A stretch of DNA of 64,000 bases from Amphritea balenae (GTDB taxonomy: Bacteria > Pseudomonadota > Gammaproteobacteria > Pseudomonadales > Balneatricaceae): positions 124,001 through 188,000 of the forward strand of contig NZ_RQXV01000004.1 of the NCBI RefSeq assembly GCF_003858655.1, written 5' to 3'. The position numbers and the translations under genes were made by a program. Each line of letters opens with the position of its first letter. Positions within the stretch are counted from its first letter, which is position 1. Shown piece after piece: positions 44,417 through 53,435 of the stretch. Under the pieces are notes generated by a model that was not told the origin of the DNA, searched no databases, and saw only the letters and a list, made by a program, of their open reading frames with translations.

Positions 44417-46398
44417 TGTTCCGAACTTTCGATCATGCACCGGCAGATTACCGGCATCGGCCTGAACGTCCGGTACGTCAGGCTGATTGGCTGGAGCGGT
44501 TGCAGCGACGAGTGGTGGGGCGATTTGAATTAAACCCTTTACGCATGAAGTTGCGCCAGCGGCGTTTTATTAATGCCGTTAAACGTCATACTGAGCAACT
44601 GGACACTAACTCTGATCAACAGTTGGTTCAGAGTGCACGTGAGCTGGGTGATCTGATTCGGGTCGAAGGCTTCAGTGATGCTTTATTAGCGCAACAGTTT
44701 GCCATTATCCGGGAGATGTCGGGCCGGGTCCTGGGTATGCGGCATTTTGATAGCCAGCTGACGGGCGGTTGGATCATGGTGCAGGGCCGTATAGCCGAGA
44801 TGAAAACAGGTGAAGGTAAAACCCTGACCGCAGTACTGCCTGTGATAACTGCTGCGCTGGCGGGGTTGCCGGTACATGTTATCACCGTGAACGATTATCT
44901 GACCGCGCGGGATGCTGAAGAGATGGCGCCGCTGTATCAGTGCTTTGGTTTATCCTTGGGAATCATAACTCATGAAGTCGACCCGGCAGGCCGGCGCGAT
45001 GCTTACAGTCGGGATATTGTCTATGTGACCGGCAAAGAGCTGGTTTTTGATTACCTGCGTGATCAGATGAAACTTGAGCATCGGCAGCCGTTAAGAATGC
45101 AGGTCGAATCGCTGAAAACAACCAAGGTAGAGTCTCAGTTGCAGCTAAGGGGATTGCACTTCGCATTGGTGGATGAAGCCGACAGTGTACTGATAGACGA
45201 ATCCCGAACCCCTCTGATTATCTCCGGTGTGCAAGGTAACGAAGAAGAACAGGCTTTTATCGAAACAGGCTGGGCACTGTCGTTTCAATTGCAGCAGGAT
45301 GACGATTTTATGCTTAATAAAGATAAGCGTGAAATCGACCTGACCGAGGAAGGGCGCAGAAAACTACAGTACCTGAGTCAGGACCTGGGGCCGCTTTGGA
45401 AAGGCGCGATACGGCGGGAAGAGATTATTCACAAAGCACTACTGGCCCGCTTTATCTACGAACTTGATAAAGACTATCTGGTGCGGGAAGGTAAAGTTGA
45501 ATTGATCGATGCACTGTCGGGTCGGGTGATGGAAGGGCGCTCATGGGAAAAAGGCCTGCATCAGATGGTGGAGCTGAAAGAGCAATGTGAACTGACTCAG
45601 CAGCGAGTCACGCTGGCCCGGATAAGCTATCAGAACTTTTTTCGCCGTTATCTGCACCTTTCGGGTATGACAGGCACCGCATGGGAAGTACGCGACGAAC
45701 TATGGCGGGTATACCGTCTGCCAGTCACGCCGGTTAAACCTAATAAAGCTGAGCGTCGGCTTGCTCTGCAATCCCGGGTATTTAGAGAAGATAAAGACCG
45801 CTGGCAAGCTGTTACCGGGCGCTGCCAGGAATTGGTACAGCAGAGTCGCGCCATTCTGATAGGTACCGCATCAGTGGCAGAGTCAGAGATTGCCAGTGAG
45901 CACCTTAAACAGGCAGGCTTAGCGCACAAGGTACTGAGTGCCAAACAGGATAAAGAAGAAGCCGGTATTGTTACCGAAGCAGGACAGCCGGGACGTATTA
46001 CGGTGGCGACCAATATGGCGGGGCGGGGCACGGATATTAAGTTATCGCCGTCGGTGCAACAGGCGGGAGGGCTGCATGTGATACTGACCGAGCACTATGA
46101 GTCGAGCCGGGTTGATCGGCAATTGGCAGGGCGCTGCGCCCGGCAGGGCGACCCGGGTAGCTTTGAGATGTTGCTGAGTCTGGAAAATCAGCCGGTTCGC
46201 TCACTGCGGGGTAAGAGTCTGCAACCGACTTGTCGTAGCCTGGGTGTGAGTTCAGTCGCCGGCCAGAAAGCTGCATTAAGCTTGTTACGGGCCGAACAGC
46301 AGTTCGTTGAACGACAGAACTATCTGGCACGGCAAGCCACCCTTGAGTATGATCACAAACAAAATGAATTATTAGCTTTTGCAGGATCGGTGGATTAA
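44416..46398 (+). CDS. SecA-like ATPase lacking the C-terminal translocation parts
   Basis: This 660-residue protein has the SecA motor: AEMKTGEGKT (Walker A, Lys135), VITVNDYLTARDAE, LVDEADSVLIDESRTPLI (Walker B, Asp253-Glu254), a preprotein-crosslinking region (about 265-390), SGMTGTA, VATNMAGRGTDIKL and RQLAGRCARQGDPGS. It stops soon after the start of the helical scaffold (VERQNYLARQATLEYDHKQNE), whereas SecA is about 850-900 residues. The wing domain, two-helix finger and zinc tail are missing. ATPase residues are intact, so it is probably an active motor specialised for this system rather than the housekeeping SecA. Translation is coupled to both neighbours by one-base overlaps. Confidence 0.92.
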   Translation: MFRTFDHAPADYRHRPERPVRQADWLERLQRRVVGRFELNPLRMKLRQRRFINAVKRHTEQLDTNSDQQLVQSARELGDLIRVEGFSDALLAQQFAIIREMSGRVLGMRHFDSQLTGGWIMVQGRIAEMKTGEGKTLTAVLPVITAALAGLPVHVITVNDYLTARDAEEMAPLYQCFGLSLGIITHEVDPAGRRDAYSRDIVYVTGKELVFDYLRDQMKLEHRQPLRMQVESLKTTKVESQLQLRGLHFALVDEADSVLIDESRTPLIISGVQGNEEEQAFIETGWALSFQLQQDDDFMLNKDKREIDLTEEGRRKLQYLSQDLGPLWKGAIRREEIIHKALLARFIYELDKDYLVREGKVELIDALSGRVMEGRSWEKGLHQMVELKEQCELTQQRVTLARISYQNFFRRYLHLSGMTGTAWEVRDELWRVYRLPVTPVKPNKAERRLALQSRVFREDKDRWQAVTGRCQELVQQSRAILIGTASVAESEIASEHLKQAGLAHKVLSAKQDKEEAGIVTEAGQPGRITVATNMAGRGTDIKLSPSVQQAGGLHVILTEHYESSRVDRQLAGRCARQGDPGSFEMLLSLENQPVRSLRGKSLQPTCRSLGVSSVAGQKAALSLLRAEQQFVERQNYLARQATLEYDHKQNELLAFAGSVD

Positions 46399-47213
46399 TG
46401 ATCAGAATAATAACCCTGATGAGTATGTTGCTGGCCACTAATGTGCTGGCTGTAACCGAATCAGAAGCGCAAAAACTGCTGGATATGCCGTTGGATGAGT
46501 CATCTGCGGCACAGTCAGATAATAAGGGATTCGGGTCTGTTAATACCAATACCCCCGCCCGGGCAATGGATTGTTTGCTGACCCCCAGCGTTGACGCCAG
46601 TATCGCCAGTCCGGTGGTGGGGGTGATTGATAAGGTATTAGTGCAGCGGGGGGATCTTGTCCGCAAAGGTGACGTACTGGTTAAATTGAGGGCGGAAGTT
46701 GAGCAGGCCACCCTGAAGCTGAATCAGGCCCAGACCGAATATGGCAAGCGCACAATTAAGCGTAATACTGAGCTGTATGAGCGTAATCTTATCTCTGAAC
46801 AGGAGAAAGATGAGATCATCATGAATAATCGGTTATACGGTTATGAGATGGCTCAGACCCGGGCGATGCTGGGGCAGAAAACCATACGCAGCCCTATCAC
46901 CGGTGTGGTTGTCGATACTTTCCTCGATGCCGGTGAATATGTAGGTGAAGAACCTATTCTACAGGTCGCTCAACTGGATCCGCTTTATATAGAGGCGGTG
47001 ATGCCGGCAAAATACTTTGGTGAAATAGTCCAGGGTAGTGAAGCGGAGGTTACCCTGGAGGAGCCGCTGGCAAGTGAGCATCTGGCCAGAGTCTCCATTG
47101 TTGATCGGGTTTTAGATGCCGCCAGTGGCACTTTTGGTGTACGTCTGGTTCTGAAAAATAGTGATTATCTGCTACCTGCAGGTTTGAAATGCAGCATTAG
47201 TTTCGATCTGTAA
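46398..47213 (+). CDS. Periplasmic adaptor (membrane-fusion protein, HlyD/RND type)
   Basis: A 271-residue protein with a Sec signal peptide (cleavage probably after VLA near residue 18) and no further membrane segment. A lipoyl-like half motif (ASIASPVVGVIDKVLVQRGD) is followed by a coiled-coil hairpin (about 95-150), the second half (TIRSPITGVVVDTFLDAGEY) and a beta-barrel (LDPLYIEAVMPAKYFGEIVQ, RVSIVDRVLDAASGTFGVRL). It probably links the inner-membrane components to the TolC-like channel in the periplasm. It starts at an ATG overlapping the stop of the SecA-like gene (TAATG) and is the last gene of the export operon. Confidence 0.85.
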   Translation: MIRIITLMSMLLATNVLAVTESEAQKLLDMPLDESSAAQSDNKGFGSVNTNTPARAMDCLLTPSVDASIASPVVGVIDKVLVQRGDLVRKGDVLVKLRAEVEQATLKLNQAQTEYGKRTIKRNTELYERNLISEQEKDEIIMNNRLYGYEMAQTRAMLGQKTIRSPITGVVVDTFLDAGEYVGEEPILQVAQLDPLYIEAVMPAKYFGEIVQGSEAEVTLEEPLASEHLARVSIVDRVLDAASGTFGVRLVLKNSDYLLPAGLKCSISFDL

Positions 47214-47290
47214 CAGACTTCATGGGCTGAGATGTTATAATTTTCGCAACTTCACACACAGCGCTTTTACACTATATAAAAAATCAGGTC

Positions 47291-48505
47291 ATGAAAGAGA
47301 TAATTCTGCTTAACATCTCCGGTCAGGATAAGCCCGGAGTTACGTCCTCAATTACCAGCATACTGGCACAGTTTGATATCGACATTCTCGATATCGGCCA
47401 GGCGGTTATCCACAACACCTTATCACTGGGTATTTTGATTGGAGTCCCTGTTGAAGCCGAGGCTTCAACACTGCTGCGCGATATTTTGTTTAAAGCCCAT
47501 GAGCTGGATGTCAATATCCGCTTTGAACCGGTCTCCGGTGATGAATATGAAAGCTGGGTAGGCGCACAGGGTAAATCTCGCCATATTATTACTTTGTTGG
47601 CACGTAAAGTGACTGCAGAGCATATAGGTAAAGTGGCCCAGACTGCGGCTGATCATGGTCTGAATATTGATAATATCAGCCGGCTATCCGGGCGTATTTC
47701 ACTTGATAGCGCTGAGGAAAAAACCAAGGCCTGTGTTGAGTTTTCAGTACGGGGTGCTCCTGCTGATACGGCTCAACTGCGTGAAGAATTCTTACGTATT
47801 GCCAGCGATCTGGATGTTGATATCGCCTTCCAGAAAGATGATATCTATCGTCGTAACCGTCGTCTGGTGGTATTCGATATGGACTCAACCCTGATTGAGG
47901 CTGAGGTGATCGATGAATTGGCTAAAGAGGCCGGTGTCGGCGATCAGGTTGCCGAGATCACTGAAGCGGCTATGCGTGGCGAGATAGACTTCACTGAGAG
48001 CTTTAAGCGCCGTATGGCACTGCTGAAGGGCTTGGATGAGTCTGTACTGGCTGATATTGCTCAACGGCTACCGTTGACGGAAGGTGTTGAAGAGCTGGTG
48101 TCTAATCTTAAGGCGCTTGGCTTTAAAACAGCGATTCTGTCCGGTGGTTTTAATTACTTCGCTAACTTCCTGCAGCAGAAGATGGGCTTTGACTACGTTT
48201 ATGCCAATGACCTGGAAATTGTCGATGGTAAGGTGACCGGTAATGTTACCGGTACCGTGGTGGATGGTAAGCGCAAAGCGGAACTGCTGCGTAGAATCGC
48301 CGAGAAAGAGGGGGTCTGCCTCGAACAGACGATTGCCGTTGGTGATGGTGCGAATGATCTGCCGATGCTGTCGATTGCCGGTTTAGGCATTGCGTTCCGT
48401 GCTAAGCCGTTGGTTCGTAAGAGTGCCAAACAAGCGATATCAACCCTGGGGCTGGACGGTATTCTCTACCTGATCGGCTTCAGGGACCGGGATACGCTTA
48501 ATTAA
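47291..48505 (+). CDS. serB: Phosphoserine phosphatase with N-terminal ACT domains
   Basis: A 404-residue enzyme for the last step of serine synthesis (phosphoserine to serine). Residues 1-180 form two ACT-type regulatory domains (IILLNISGQDKPGVTSSITS and HIITLLARKVTAEHIGKVAQ). The HAD phosphatase core carries FDMDSTLIEAEVIDELA with nucleophile Asp196 and Asp198, ILSGGFNYFA and AVGDGANDLPML. Length fits the long gammaproteobacterial SerB type. The gene is separated from the export operon by 77 bases, and a TATAAT at 47236-47241 may be part of its own promoter. A strong terminator follows. Confidence 0.95.
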   Translation: MKEIILLNISGQDKPGVTSSITSILAQFDIDILDIGQAVIHNTLSLGILIGVPVEAEASTLLRDILFKAHELDVNIRFEPVSGDEYESWVGAQGKSRHIITLLARKVTAEHIGKVAQTAADHGLNIDNISRLSGRISLDSAEEKTKACVEFSVRGAPADTAQLREEFLRIASDLDVDIAFQKDDIYRRNRRLVVFDMDSTLIEAEVIDELAKEAGVGDQVAEITEAAMRGEIDFTESFKRRMALLKGLDESVLADIAQRLPLTEGVEELVSNLKALGFKTAILSGGFNYFANFLQQKMGFDYVYANDLEIVDGKVTGNVTGTVVDGKRKAELLRRIAEKEGVCLEQTIAVGDGANDLPMLSIAGLGIAFRAKPLVRKSAKQAISTLGLDGILYLIGFRDRDTLN

Positions 48506-48585
48506 TCGTTATACTGCTGTGAAGGGCGGCTAGCTTCAGGTTGGTCGCGCACATGCTGGTAGTTACGTCAGTGTTATAAAAACTA

Positions 48586-48612
48586 AAAAACCGCCTTTTG
48601 GCGGTTTTTTTG
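48586..48612. terminator. Bidirectional intrinsic terminator between serB and fimX
   Basis: AAAAACCGCC (48586-48595) pairs with GGCGGTTTTT (48600-48609) around TTTT and has T-runs on both strands. It serves the two convergent genes that flank it. Confidence 0.93.
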
Positions 48613-48622
48613 TTGTTTCTGA

Positions 48623-50758
48623 CTACTCAAAGAAATCGTAACTCATCTCCGGGCCGGGTGGCTGCAAGTAGTAACCTTGCACGTAATCGATACCAAACTT
48701 CCAGAGTTTACCCATGAGCTTAGTGTCTTCGACCAGCGGCGCTATTGTGGTGATTTTAGCCGTCTTGAGTTCAGCGATCATTTTGGCAAAGCCTTTGTCG
48801 GCGTTGTTTAAGTTATCCAGATCCTGGATATAGGAACCATCTAATTTGATTAGCGTTGGTTTCAGTTTTTTACGCAGTGCCAGACTATTAGGTGATATGC
48901 CAAAATGTTTGATACAAAGTCGACAGCCCAATTTGCTAATGCCCAGGGCAAAGCGCTCAGCTTGAGGTAAAGCTGTTGTCAGGTCGGACTCGCTTAATTG
49001 GAAAACGATCAGGTCGGCAGGGATGCGATATTGCTTTAGTTGCTCAGAAAGCCATTTGAGCGTGTCCGGGCTTTGAAAGAACCGAGCTGTCAGGTTGATG
49101 TAAATCCGGTTGCGTTTCTGTTCTTTGAGCTGTTCAGCAATTTTGGTGAAGCTATTCTGAATGACCCATTTGTCCAGATTAATACTGGTTTCGGCATGAT
49201 CCAGTGTGGTGAGGAATACATTGGGTGAGACACCTTCGGTACTCTCATTATCACTGAGCCTTAAAAATACTTCATAGTTGCCAAGCCCATTAGCGCTGGT
49301 CAGTCCAACAATCGGCTGAAATAACAGGTGGAACTGATCATTGGCCAGCGCATCTTCAATCAGCTTAATCGCAGAGTTATCCTCTTCAAGCTCGGCCTGG
49401 TGTACCAGTTCATAGAGTTTAGCCCCATTGCCGCTGCCTTCTTTACTACTAATTGATTCTGCCGCGTGCCGAGCCTGATCCAGTATTTCAAGGTAATGCG
49501 GGGCATTATCGTTGATCGTACTGATACCGATACTACAGGTGGTTTGAATTGTTATTCCGGTGACATCTATCTGTTGCTGTGAAATGGCCTTACAGAGCAG
49601 TTCAGCCAGTTTAATCGCTTTACTGGTGTTGGGGTCATGAAACAGTACCGCGAAAATACCATCACCGATGCGTGCGCATATATGAGCCCGGTTAATTTTG
49701 GCATGCAGTAGTTCGGCTATATCAGCCAGTACTATATCGGTACCTTTACTGCCTAATTCTGAGAGCAGGTTCGCGTAGTTATCGAACTTAATATATAAAA
49801 GATTACAATCTGCCCCACCGGGTAACGCTTTATGTACTGCCTTTTCCAGTGAGTTTAACAGATAGTCTTTGTCATACAGGCGGGTGATAGGGTCGAGATT
49901 GGCAAAGCTGTCTTCATTGGCTTTGCTGTCTGGTTCAATGATGACCTGTATGCAGTTTTGATGCTGATAGCGTGCCGGCTGAATGCTAAAACTCGCCATG
50001 AAGTTAGTGCCGTCAACACGGCGTCCACTGAGCTCCAGTTGTACCGGATCGATACTTTTATCCAGGCTGCTATGAAGGGCTGTAATCAGTTGTTCACGAT
50101 GTTTCATCGCGACAAACTTATCCAGACTCTGGCCATGCAGGTTTTGCTTGTCTTCCAGACCGAACAGATCTGCAAACGCCTGATTGGTATAGACAGGGTG
50201 AAGGTCAGAGTTGAGGTAGAGGATCGGTAGTACGGACAGATCAGATAATTGTTTACAGAGCTTCTCTGTTTCGGTCTGTTGAACTTCAACCGCTTTAAGG
50301 CGACGGCGATTTTCCAGGTGTTCAAGCTGTTGGCGAATCTGAATCAGCAAAAGTTCCTGCTCATCCAGAGAGATGACCGCCGCCATCTTTGCTTTTAAGC
50401 CCTGCAATAATGACTGATTAGTGCTCTTGGGTACTAGCTGGATAACAGGTATATCCCGGTTTTGTCGTTGCAGGATCTGAATAGCTTCTTTGGCGGTAAA
50501 CTTACCTTCCACCTGAGGGCTGAGAATCAGGTCCCAGGCTCTTTCACTCAAGGCTGCACTGAATTCATCTGCAGACTGAACCTGCTTGCCTCTGGGAGCT
50601 AAGCGGGCACCACGTAGTAAGGTGATAATTGGATCGGCTTCTTCCGCTGAAAGCCCGAGAAACAGTATGTGCACATTCTTGCGCAGACGCTGACGCTTCT
50701 CTGAGATAATCCTTTTTAACAGGGCGTCGGGGTTCCCCGTTTTAACTTGTCCGCTCAT
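48623..50758 (-). CDS. fimX: FimX-like c-di-GMP receptor with REC-like, PAS, degenerate GGDEF and EAL domains
   Basis: A 711-residue protein with a receiver-like N-terminus (HILFLGLSAEEADPIITLLR), a PAS domain (about 170-280), a GGDEF domain whose signature is GDGIF (365-369) and an EAL domain whose signature is EVF (496-498). Both catalytic motifs are degenerate, as in Pseudomonas aeruginosa FimX, a c-di-GMP-binding protein needed for type IV pilus assembly and twitching. The convergent serB neighbour is also as in P. aeruginosa (fimX PA4959 next to serB PA4960). It most likely senses rather than makes or degrades c-di-GMP. A ribosome binding site (AGAAG) precedes the ATG. Confidence 0.82.
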   Translation of the reverse strand: MSGQVKTGNPDALLKRIISEKRQRLRKNVHILFLGLSAEEADPIITLLRGARLAPRGKQVQSADEFSAALSERAWDLILSPQVEGKFTAKEAIQILQRQNRDIPVIQLVPKSTNQSLLQGLKAKMAAVISLDEQELLLIQIRQQLEHLENRRRLKAVEVQQTETEKLCKQLSDLSVLPILYLNSDLHPVYTNQAFADLFGLEDKQNLHGQSLDKFVAMKHREQLITALHSSLDKSIDPVQLELSGRRVDGTNFMASFSIQPARYQHQNCIQVIIEPDSKANEDSFANLDPITRLYDKDYLLNSLEKAVHKALPGGADCNLLYIKFDNYANLLSELGSKGTDIVLADIAELLHAKINRAHICARIGDGIFAVLFHDPNTSKAIKLAELLCKAISQQQIDVTGITIQTTCSIGISTINDNAPHYLEILDQARHAAESISSKEGSGNGAKLYELVHQAELEEDNSAIKLIEDALANDQFHLLFQPIVGLTSANGLGNYEVFLRLSDNESTEGVSPNVFLTTLDHAETSINLDKWVIQNSFTKIAEQLKEQKRNRIYINLTARFFQSPDTLKWLSEQLKQYRIPADLIVFQLSESDLTTALPQAERFALGISKLGCRLCIKHFGISPNSLALRKKLKPTLIKLDGSYIQDLDNLNNADKGFAKMIAELKTAKITTIAPLVEDTKLMGKLWKFGIDYVQGYYLQPPGPEMSYDFFE

Positions 50759-50797
50759 CGCATTCTTCTATCGTTAAACAACAGCTAGGAAGCTCCC

Positions 50798-50826
50798 AGT
50801 GTATCCCCTTTATTTTGTTCTGTCAG
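50798..50826 (-). promoter_or_regulatory. Candidate sigma-70 promoter of fimX
   Basis: On the minus strand CTGACA (50821-50826) and TACACT (50798-50803) are separated by 17 bases, about 40 bases upstream of the fimX ATG. The match is good at -35 and moderate at -10. Confidence 0.5.
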
Positions 50827-51097
50827 GCTGAAAAGCAGTATCTAAATCAATAGCATAAATAAAACGTTTGTTTGATTGCTGGGGTTGGGTTGTGGCAAAG
50901 CTGAATAGCTAATGATATTTGTTCGTTGCGGAGTATAGATCTGTGGGGCAAGGGGCAGAAATGGATAACTAAAGAGGCTTATTCTGGTGTCTTACAAATG
51001 ACATAATCGTGGCGAACCAGATTCAGTTCAAAAGCGAGAAGCTTAGTAAGCTAAAGGGGTATTAAACAATTGGAGTGGTAATTCCTGAAGTAGGAAA
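50827..51097. other. Intergenic region between fimX and the tRNA cluster
   Basis: No gene or clear terminator is visible. Small inverted repeats occur (AGCTTA/TAAGCT near 51040-51053 and TTCCT/AGGAA near 51082-51096), which may mark the 3' end of the tRNA transcript on the minus strand, but both are weak. Confidence 0.4.
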
Positions 51098-51172
51098 TGG
51101 CTGGGGTAGCAGGATTTGAACCTGCGCATGACGAGATCAAAACCCGTTGCCTTACCGCTTGGCGATACCCCA
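51098..51172 (-). tRNA. tRNA-Gln (TTG), copy 1
   Basis: The minus strand reads TGGGGTATCGCCAAGCGGTA at the 5' end, has anticodon TTG in the loop GTTTTGAT, a T-loop GGTTCGAATCC and an encoded CCA (75 nt). It is identical to the copies at 51371 and 55483. Confidence 0.95.
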
Positions 51173-51181
51173 GCAACATAA

Positions 51182-51258
51182 TGGTGGCAATAGCGGGACT
51201 CGAACCTGCGACCCTCGCATTATGAATGCGATGCTCTAACCAGCTGAGCTATATTGCC
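51182..51258 (-). tRNA. tRNA-Met (CAT), elongator type, copy 1
   Basis: The minus strand reads GGCAATATAGCTCAGCTGGT at the 5' end, has anticodon CAT in the loop TTCATAA, and an encoded CCA (77 nt). The first base pairs with the acceptor 3' strand, unlike initiator tRNA. It is identical to the copy at 51464. Confidence 0.94.
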
Positions 51259-51370
51259 GTTTATATAACAGTGGGTTTAATAACTGTTATACAAATGTGG
51301 TTGGTAATAATCAGAATAGAATTCTAATTAATACTCACCTTTTTACTCACTATAAATAGTTTGTAAAAGA

Positions 51371-51445
51371 TGGCTGGGGTAGCAGGATTTGAACCTGCGC
51401 ATGACGAGATCAAAACCCGTTGCCTTACCGCTTGGCGATACCCCA
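51371..51445 (-). tRNA. tRNA-Gln (TTG), copy 2
   Basis: Identical over 75 nt to the copy at 51098, with anticodon TTG and encoded CCA. It lies 18 bases from the second tRNA-Met. Confidence 0.95.
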
Positions 51446-51463
51446 GCATTATTGATAAAGGCA

Positions 51464-51540
51464 TGGTGGCAATAGCGGGACTCGAACCTGCGACCCTCGC
51501 ATTATGAATGCGATGCTCTAACCAGCTGAGCTATATTGCC
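51464..51540 (-). tRNA. tRNA-Met (CAT), elongator type, copy 2
   Basis: Identical over 77 nt to the copy at 51182, with anticodon CAT and encoded CCA. It is first in the predicted transcript, immediately downstream of the tRNA promoter. Confidence 0.94.
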
Positions 51541-51562
51541 TTAGCACTTATCAAGGCCGCGA

Positions 51563-51591
51563 ATTATTCTCTTTTTTGGCATGCCTGTCAA
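51563..51591 (-). promoter_or_regulatory. Strong promoter of the tRNA cluster with GC-rich discriminator
   Basis: On the minus strand a perfect TTGACA (51586-51591) and AATAAT (51563-51568) are 17 bases apart. The discriminator after the -10 box is GC-rich (TCGCGGCC), as in stable-RNA promoters under stringent (ppGpp) control. It drives Met-Gln-Met-Gln. Confidence 0.75.
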
Positions 51592-51640
51592 CCGGTTAGA
51601 GTTAAAAAAGCAGGGAAATGTTGTACTGAATTTTCAGCTA

Positions 51641-51675
51641 CAAAAAAGCCGCCGGATATTGCTATCGGGCGGCTT
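51641..51675 (-). terminator. Intrinsic terminator of the ychF operon
   Basis: On the minus strand AAGCCGCC (51668-51675) pairs with GGCGGCTT (51646-51653) around a 14-base loop and runs into a T-tract (51642-51647). It lies 34 bases after the ychF stop. Confidence 0.85.
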
Positions 51676-51708
51676 GTTTTTGACTGTTTTTTAAACAGCC
51701 ATAGCTAT

Positions 51709-52800
51709 TTATACGTTGAATCGGAAATGCACTACATCGCCATCTTTAAGGATGTAATCTTTTCCTTCAAGGCGCCATTTGCCGGCATCTTTAGCGCCAG
51801 ACTCGCCATTGAATTCAATGAAGTGGTCGTAACTAACGACTTCTGCACGGATAAAGCCTTTCTGGAAGTCGGTGTGGATAACGCCGGCGCCTTCGGGAGC
51901 GGTAGCACCCTCTTTTACTGTCCAGGCGCGCACTTCTTTTACGCCAGCAGTGAAGTAAGTGTGTAATCCCAGTAGCTGGTAGCCGGCGCGAATAACCCGG
52001 TCAAGACCCGGCTCATTCATGCCCATTTCCTGCAGGAATTCCATCTTCTCTTCATCTTCAAGCTCTGAAATCTCGGCTTCCATCATGTTGCAGATAGCGA
52101 CGATCTCAGCACCTTCTTCTTCAGCCAGGGCACGTACTTTATCCAGATGCGGATTGTTTTCGAAGCCATCTTCAGAAACGTTGGCGATATACATGGTTGG
52201 CTTAGTCGTCAGCAGGTGGAACTGCTTGATCTCGGCTTGCTCTTCATCATTCAGTGTTAGCGCGCGAACCGGTTTGCCTTCTTCCAGCTGGGCCAGAACT
52301 TTTTCCAGGATGACTTTAGATTTCAGTGCATCTTTGTCACCGCTTTTGGCGATACGCATTACTTTCTGTAGCTGCTTCTCAACAGATTCCAGGTCGGCCA
52401 GTGCCAGTTCGGTGTTGATAATCTCAATATCATCCAGTGGATCGATCTTATTCGATACGTGGATAACATTTTCATCTTCGAAGCAGCGTACTACATGTGC
52501 GATCGCATCGGTTTCGCGGATGTTAGCCAGGAACTTGTTGCCTAGCCCTTCACCCTTAGAAGCGCCCGCCACCAGACCTGCAATATCGACAAACTCCATG
52601 GTTGTTGCCAATACGCGTTCTGGATTCACAATCTCTGCCAGAGCATCCAGACGTGGGTCTGGCATAGGTACGATACCCGCGTTAGGCTCGATGGTGCAAA
52701 AAGGGAAGTTTTCCGCGCCGATACCCGCTTTGGTCAGTGCGTTAAACAGTGTAGATTTGCCGACGTTTGGCAAGCCAACGATGCCGCATTTGAAACCCAT
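51709..52800 (-). CDS. ychF: Redox-regulated ATPase YchF (OLA1 family)
   Basis: A 363-residue P-loop protein with G1 motif [14 protein letters not shown] (residues 8-21), [19 protein letters not shown], the G3 region [21 protein letters not shown], a helical insert and a C-terminal TGS domain ([29 protein letters not shown]). YchF proteins of this length hydrolyse ATP rather than GTP and associate with the ribosome. It starts 19 bases after pth; the rplY-pth-ychF order is common in gammaproteobacteria. Confidence 0.97.
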   Translation of the reverse strand: MGFKCGIVGLPNVGKSTLFNALTKAGIGAENFPFCTIEPNAGIVPMPDPRLDALAEIVNPERVLATTMEFVDIAGLVAGASKGEGLGNKFLANIRETDAIAHVVRCFEDENVIHVSNKIDPLDDIEIINTELALADLESVEKQLQKVMRIAKSGDKDALKSKVILEKVLAQLEEGKPVRALTLNDEEQAEIKQFHLLTTKPTMYIANVSEDGFENNPHLDKVRALAEEEGAEIVAICNMMEAEISELEDEEKMEFLQEMGMNEPGLDRVIRAGYQLLGLHTYFTAGVKEVRAWTVKEGATAPEGAGVIHTDFQKGFIRAEVVSYDHFIEFNGESGAKDAGKWRLEGKDYILKDGDVVHFRFNV

Positions 52801-52819
52801 GGCAGTAGTCCTGTGGTAG

Positions 52820-53410
52820 TTATTCTGCTTTGAAAGAATGTAGTTTAGTCATTGCTTTTTGCCAGTCGCCACTGGTGGCTTGTTCCAGCACTCGCAGCGC
52901 TTCGTCAATTGCCGCTTCGGTCATATTGAACTCTGACGTCGGGGCTTTCTTTAGTACGAAGCCGCTAACCTGACTTGCGCTACCGGGATGACCGATACCT
53001 AGACGCAAGCGGTAGAAATTCTTGTTGTTGCCCATTCTGCTGATGATATCGCGTAAACCGTTGTGGCCACCGTGACCTCCGCCTTGCTTAAAGCGGGCAA
53101 CACCGGGGGGCAGATCCAGTTCATCATGTGCGACAAGGATAGATTCAGCAGGAATCTTATAGAAATTAGCCAGTGAGGCAACCGCCTGGCCACTAAGATT
53201 CATAAAGGTGGTAGGGATCAGCAGGTGAACCGGTTTTCCGTTCAGGCTGATTTTACCGTAGAGGCCGTGAAACTTAGTTTCAGGCTTCAAAGAGATAAGT
53301 TGTCGGGCAGCAAGCTGCCCGACAAAATCGGCTCCGGCATTATGACGGGTTTGGTCGTACTTCTGACCTGGATTACCCAGGCCAACGATCAATTGTATCT
53401 GGTCTTGCAT
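52820..53410 (-). CDS. pth: Peptidyl-tRNA hydrolase
   Basis: This 196-residue enzyme releases peptides from tRNA dropped off the ribosome. It has the family N-terminus [20 protein letters not shown] with catalytic His23, then [21 protein letters not shown] and [12 protein letters not shown], with all conserved residues visible. It lies 25 bases after rplY. Confidence 0.97.
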   Translation of the reverse strand: MQDQIQLIVGLGNPGQKYDQTRHNAGADFVGQLAARQLISLKPETKFHGLYGKISLNGKPVHLLIPTTFMNLSGQAVASLANFYKIPAESILVAHDELDLPPGVARFKQGGGHGGHNGLRDIISRMGNNKNFYRLRLGIGHPGSASQVSGFVLKKAPTSEFNMTEAAIDEALRVLEQATSGDWQKAMTKLHSFKAE

Positions 53411-53435
53411 ACCGGAACCTGTATCAGCTAACTAA

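Noticed and set aside
51508-51966. Plus-strand frame of 152 codons across the tRNA-Met promoter and the ychF end
   Set aside because: It covers a tRNA, a promoter, a terminator and the antisense of ychF; it cannot be a real gene alongside these.
52019-52819. Plus-strand frame of 266 codons opposite ychF
   Set aside because: It is a Ser-rich antisense shadow of ychF with no recognisable domain.
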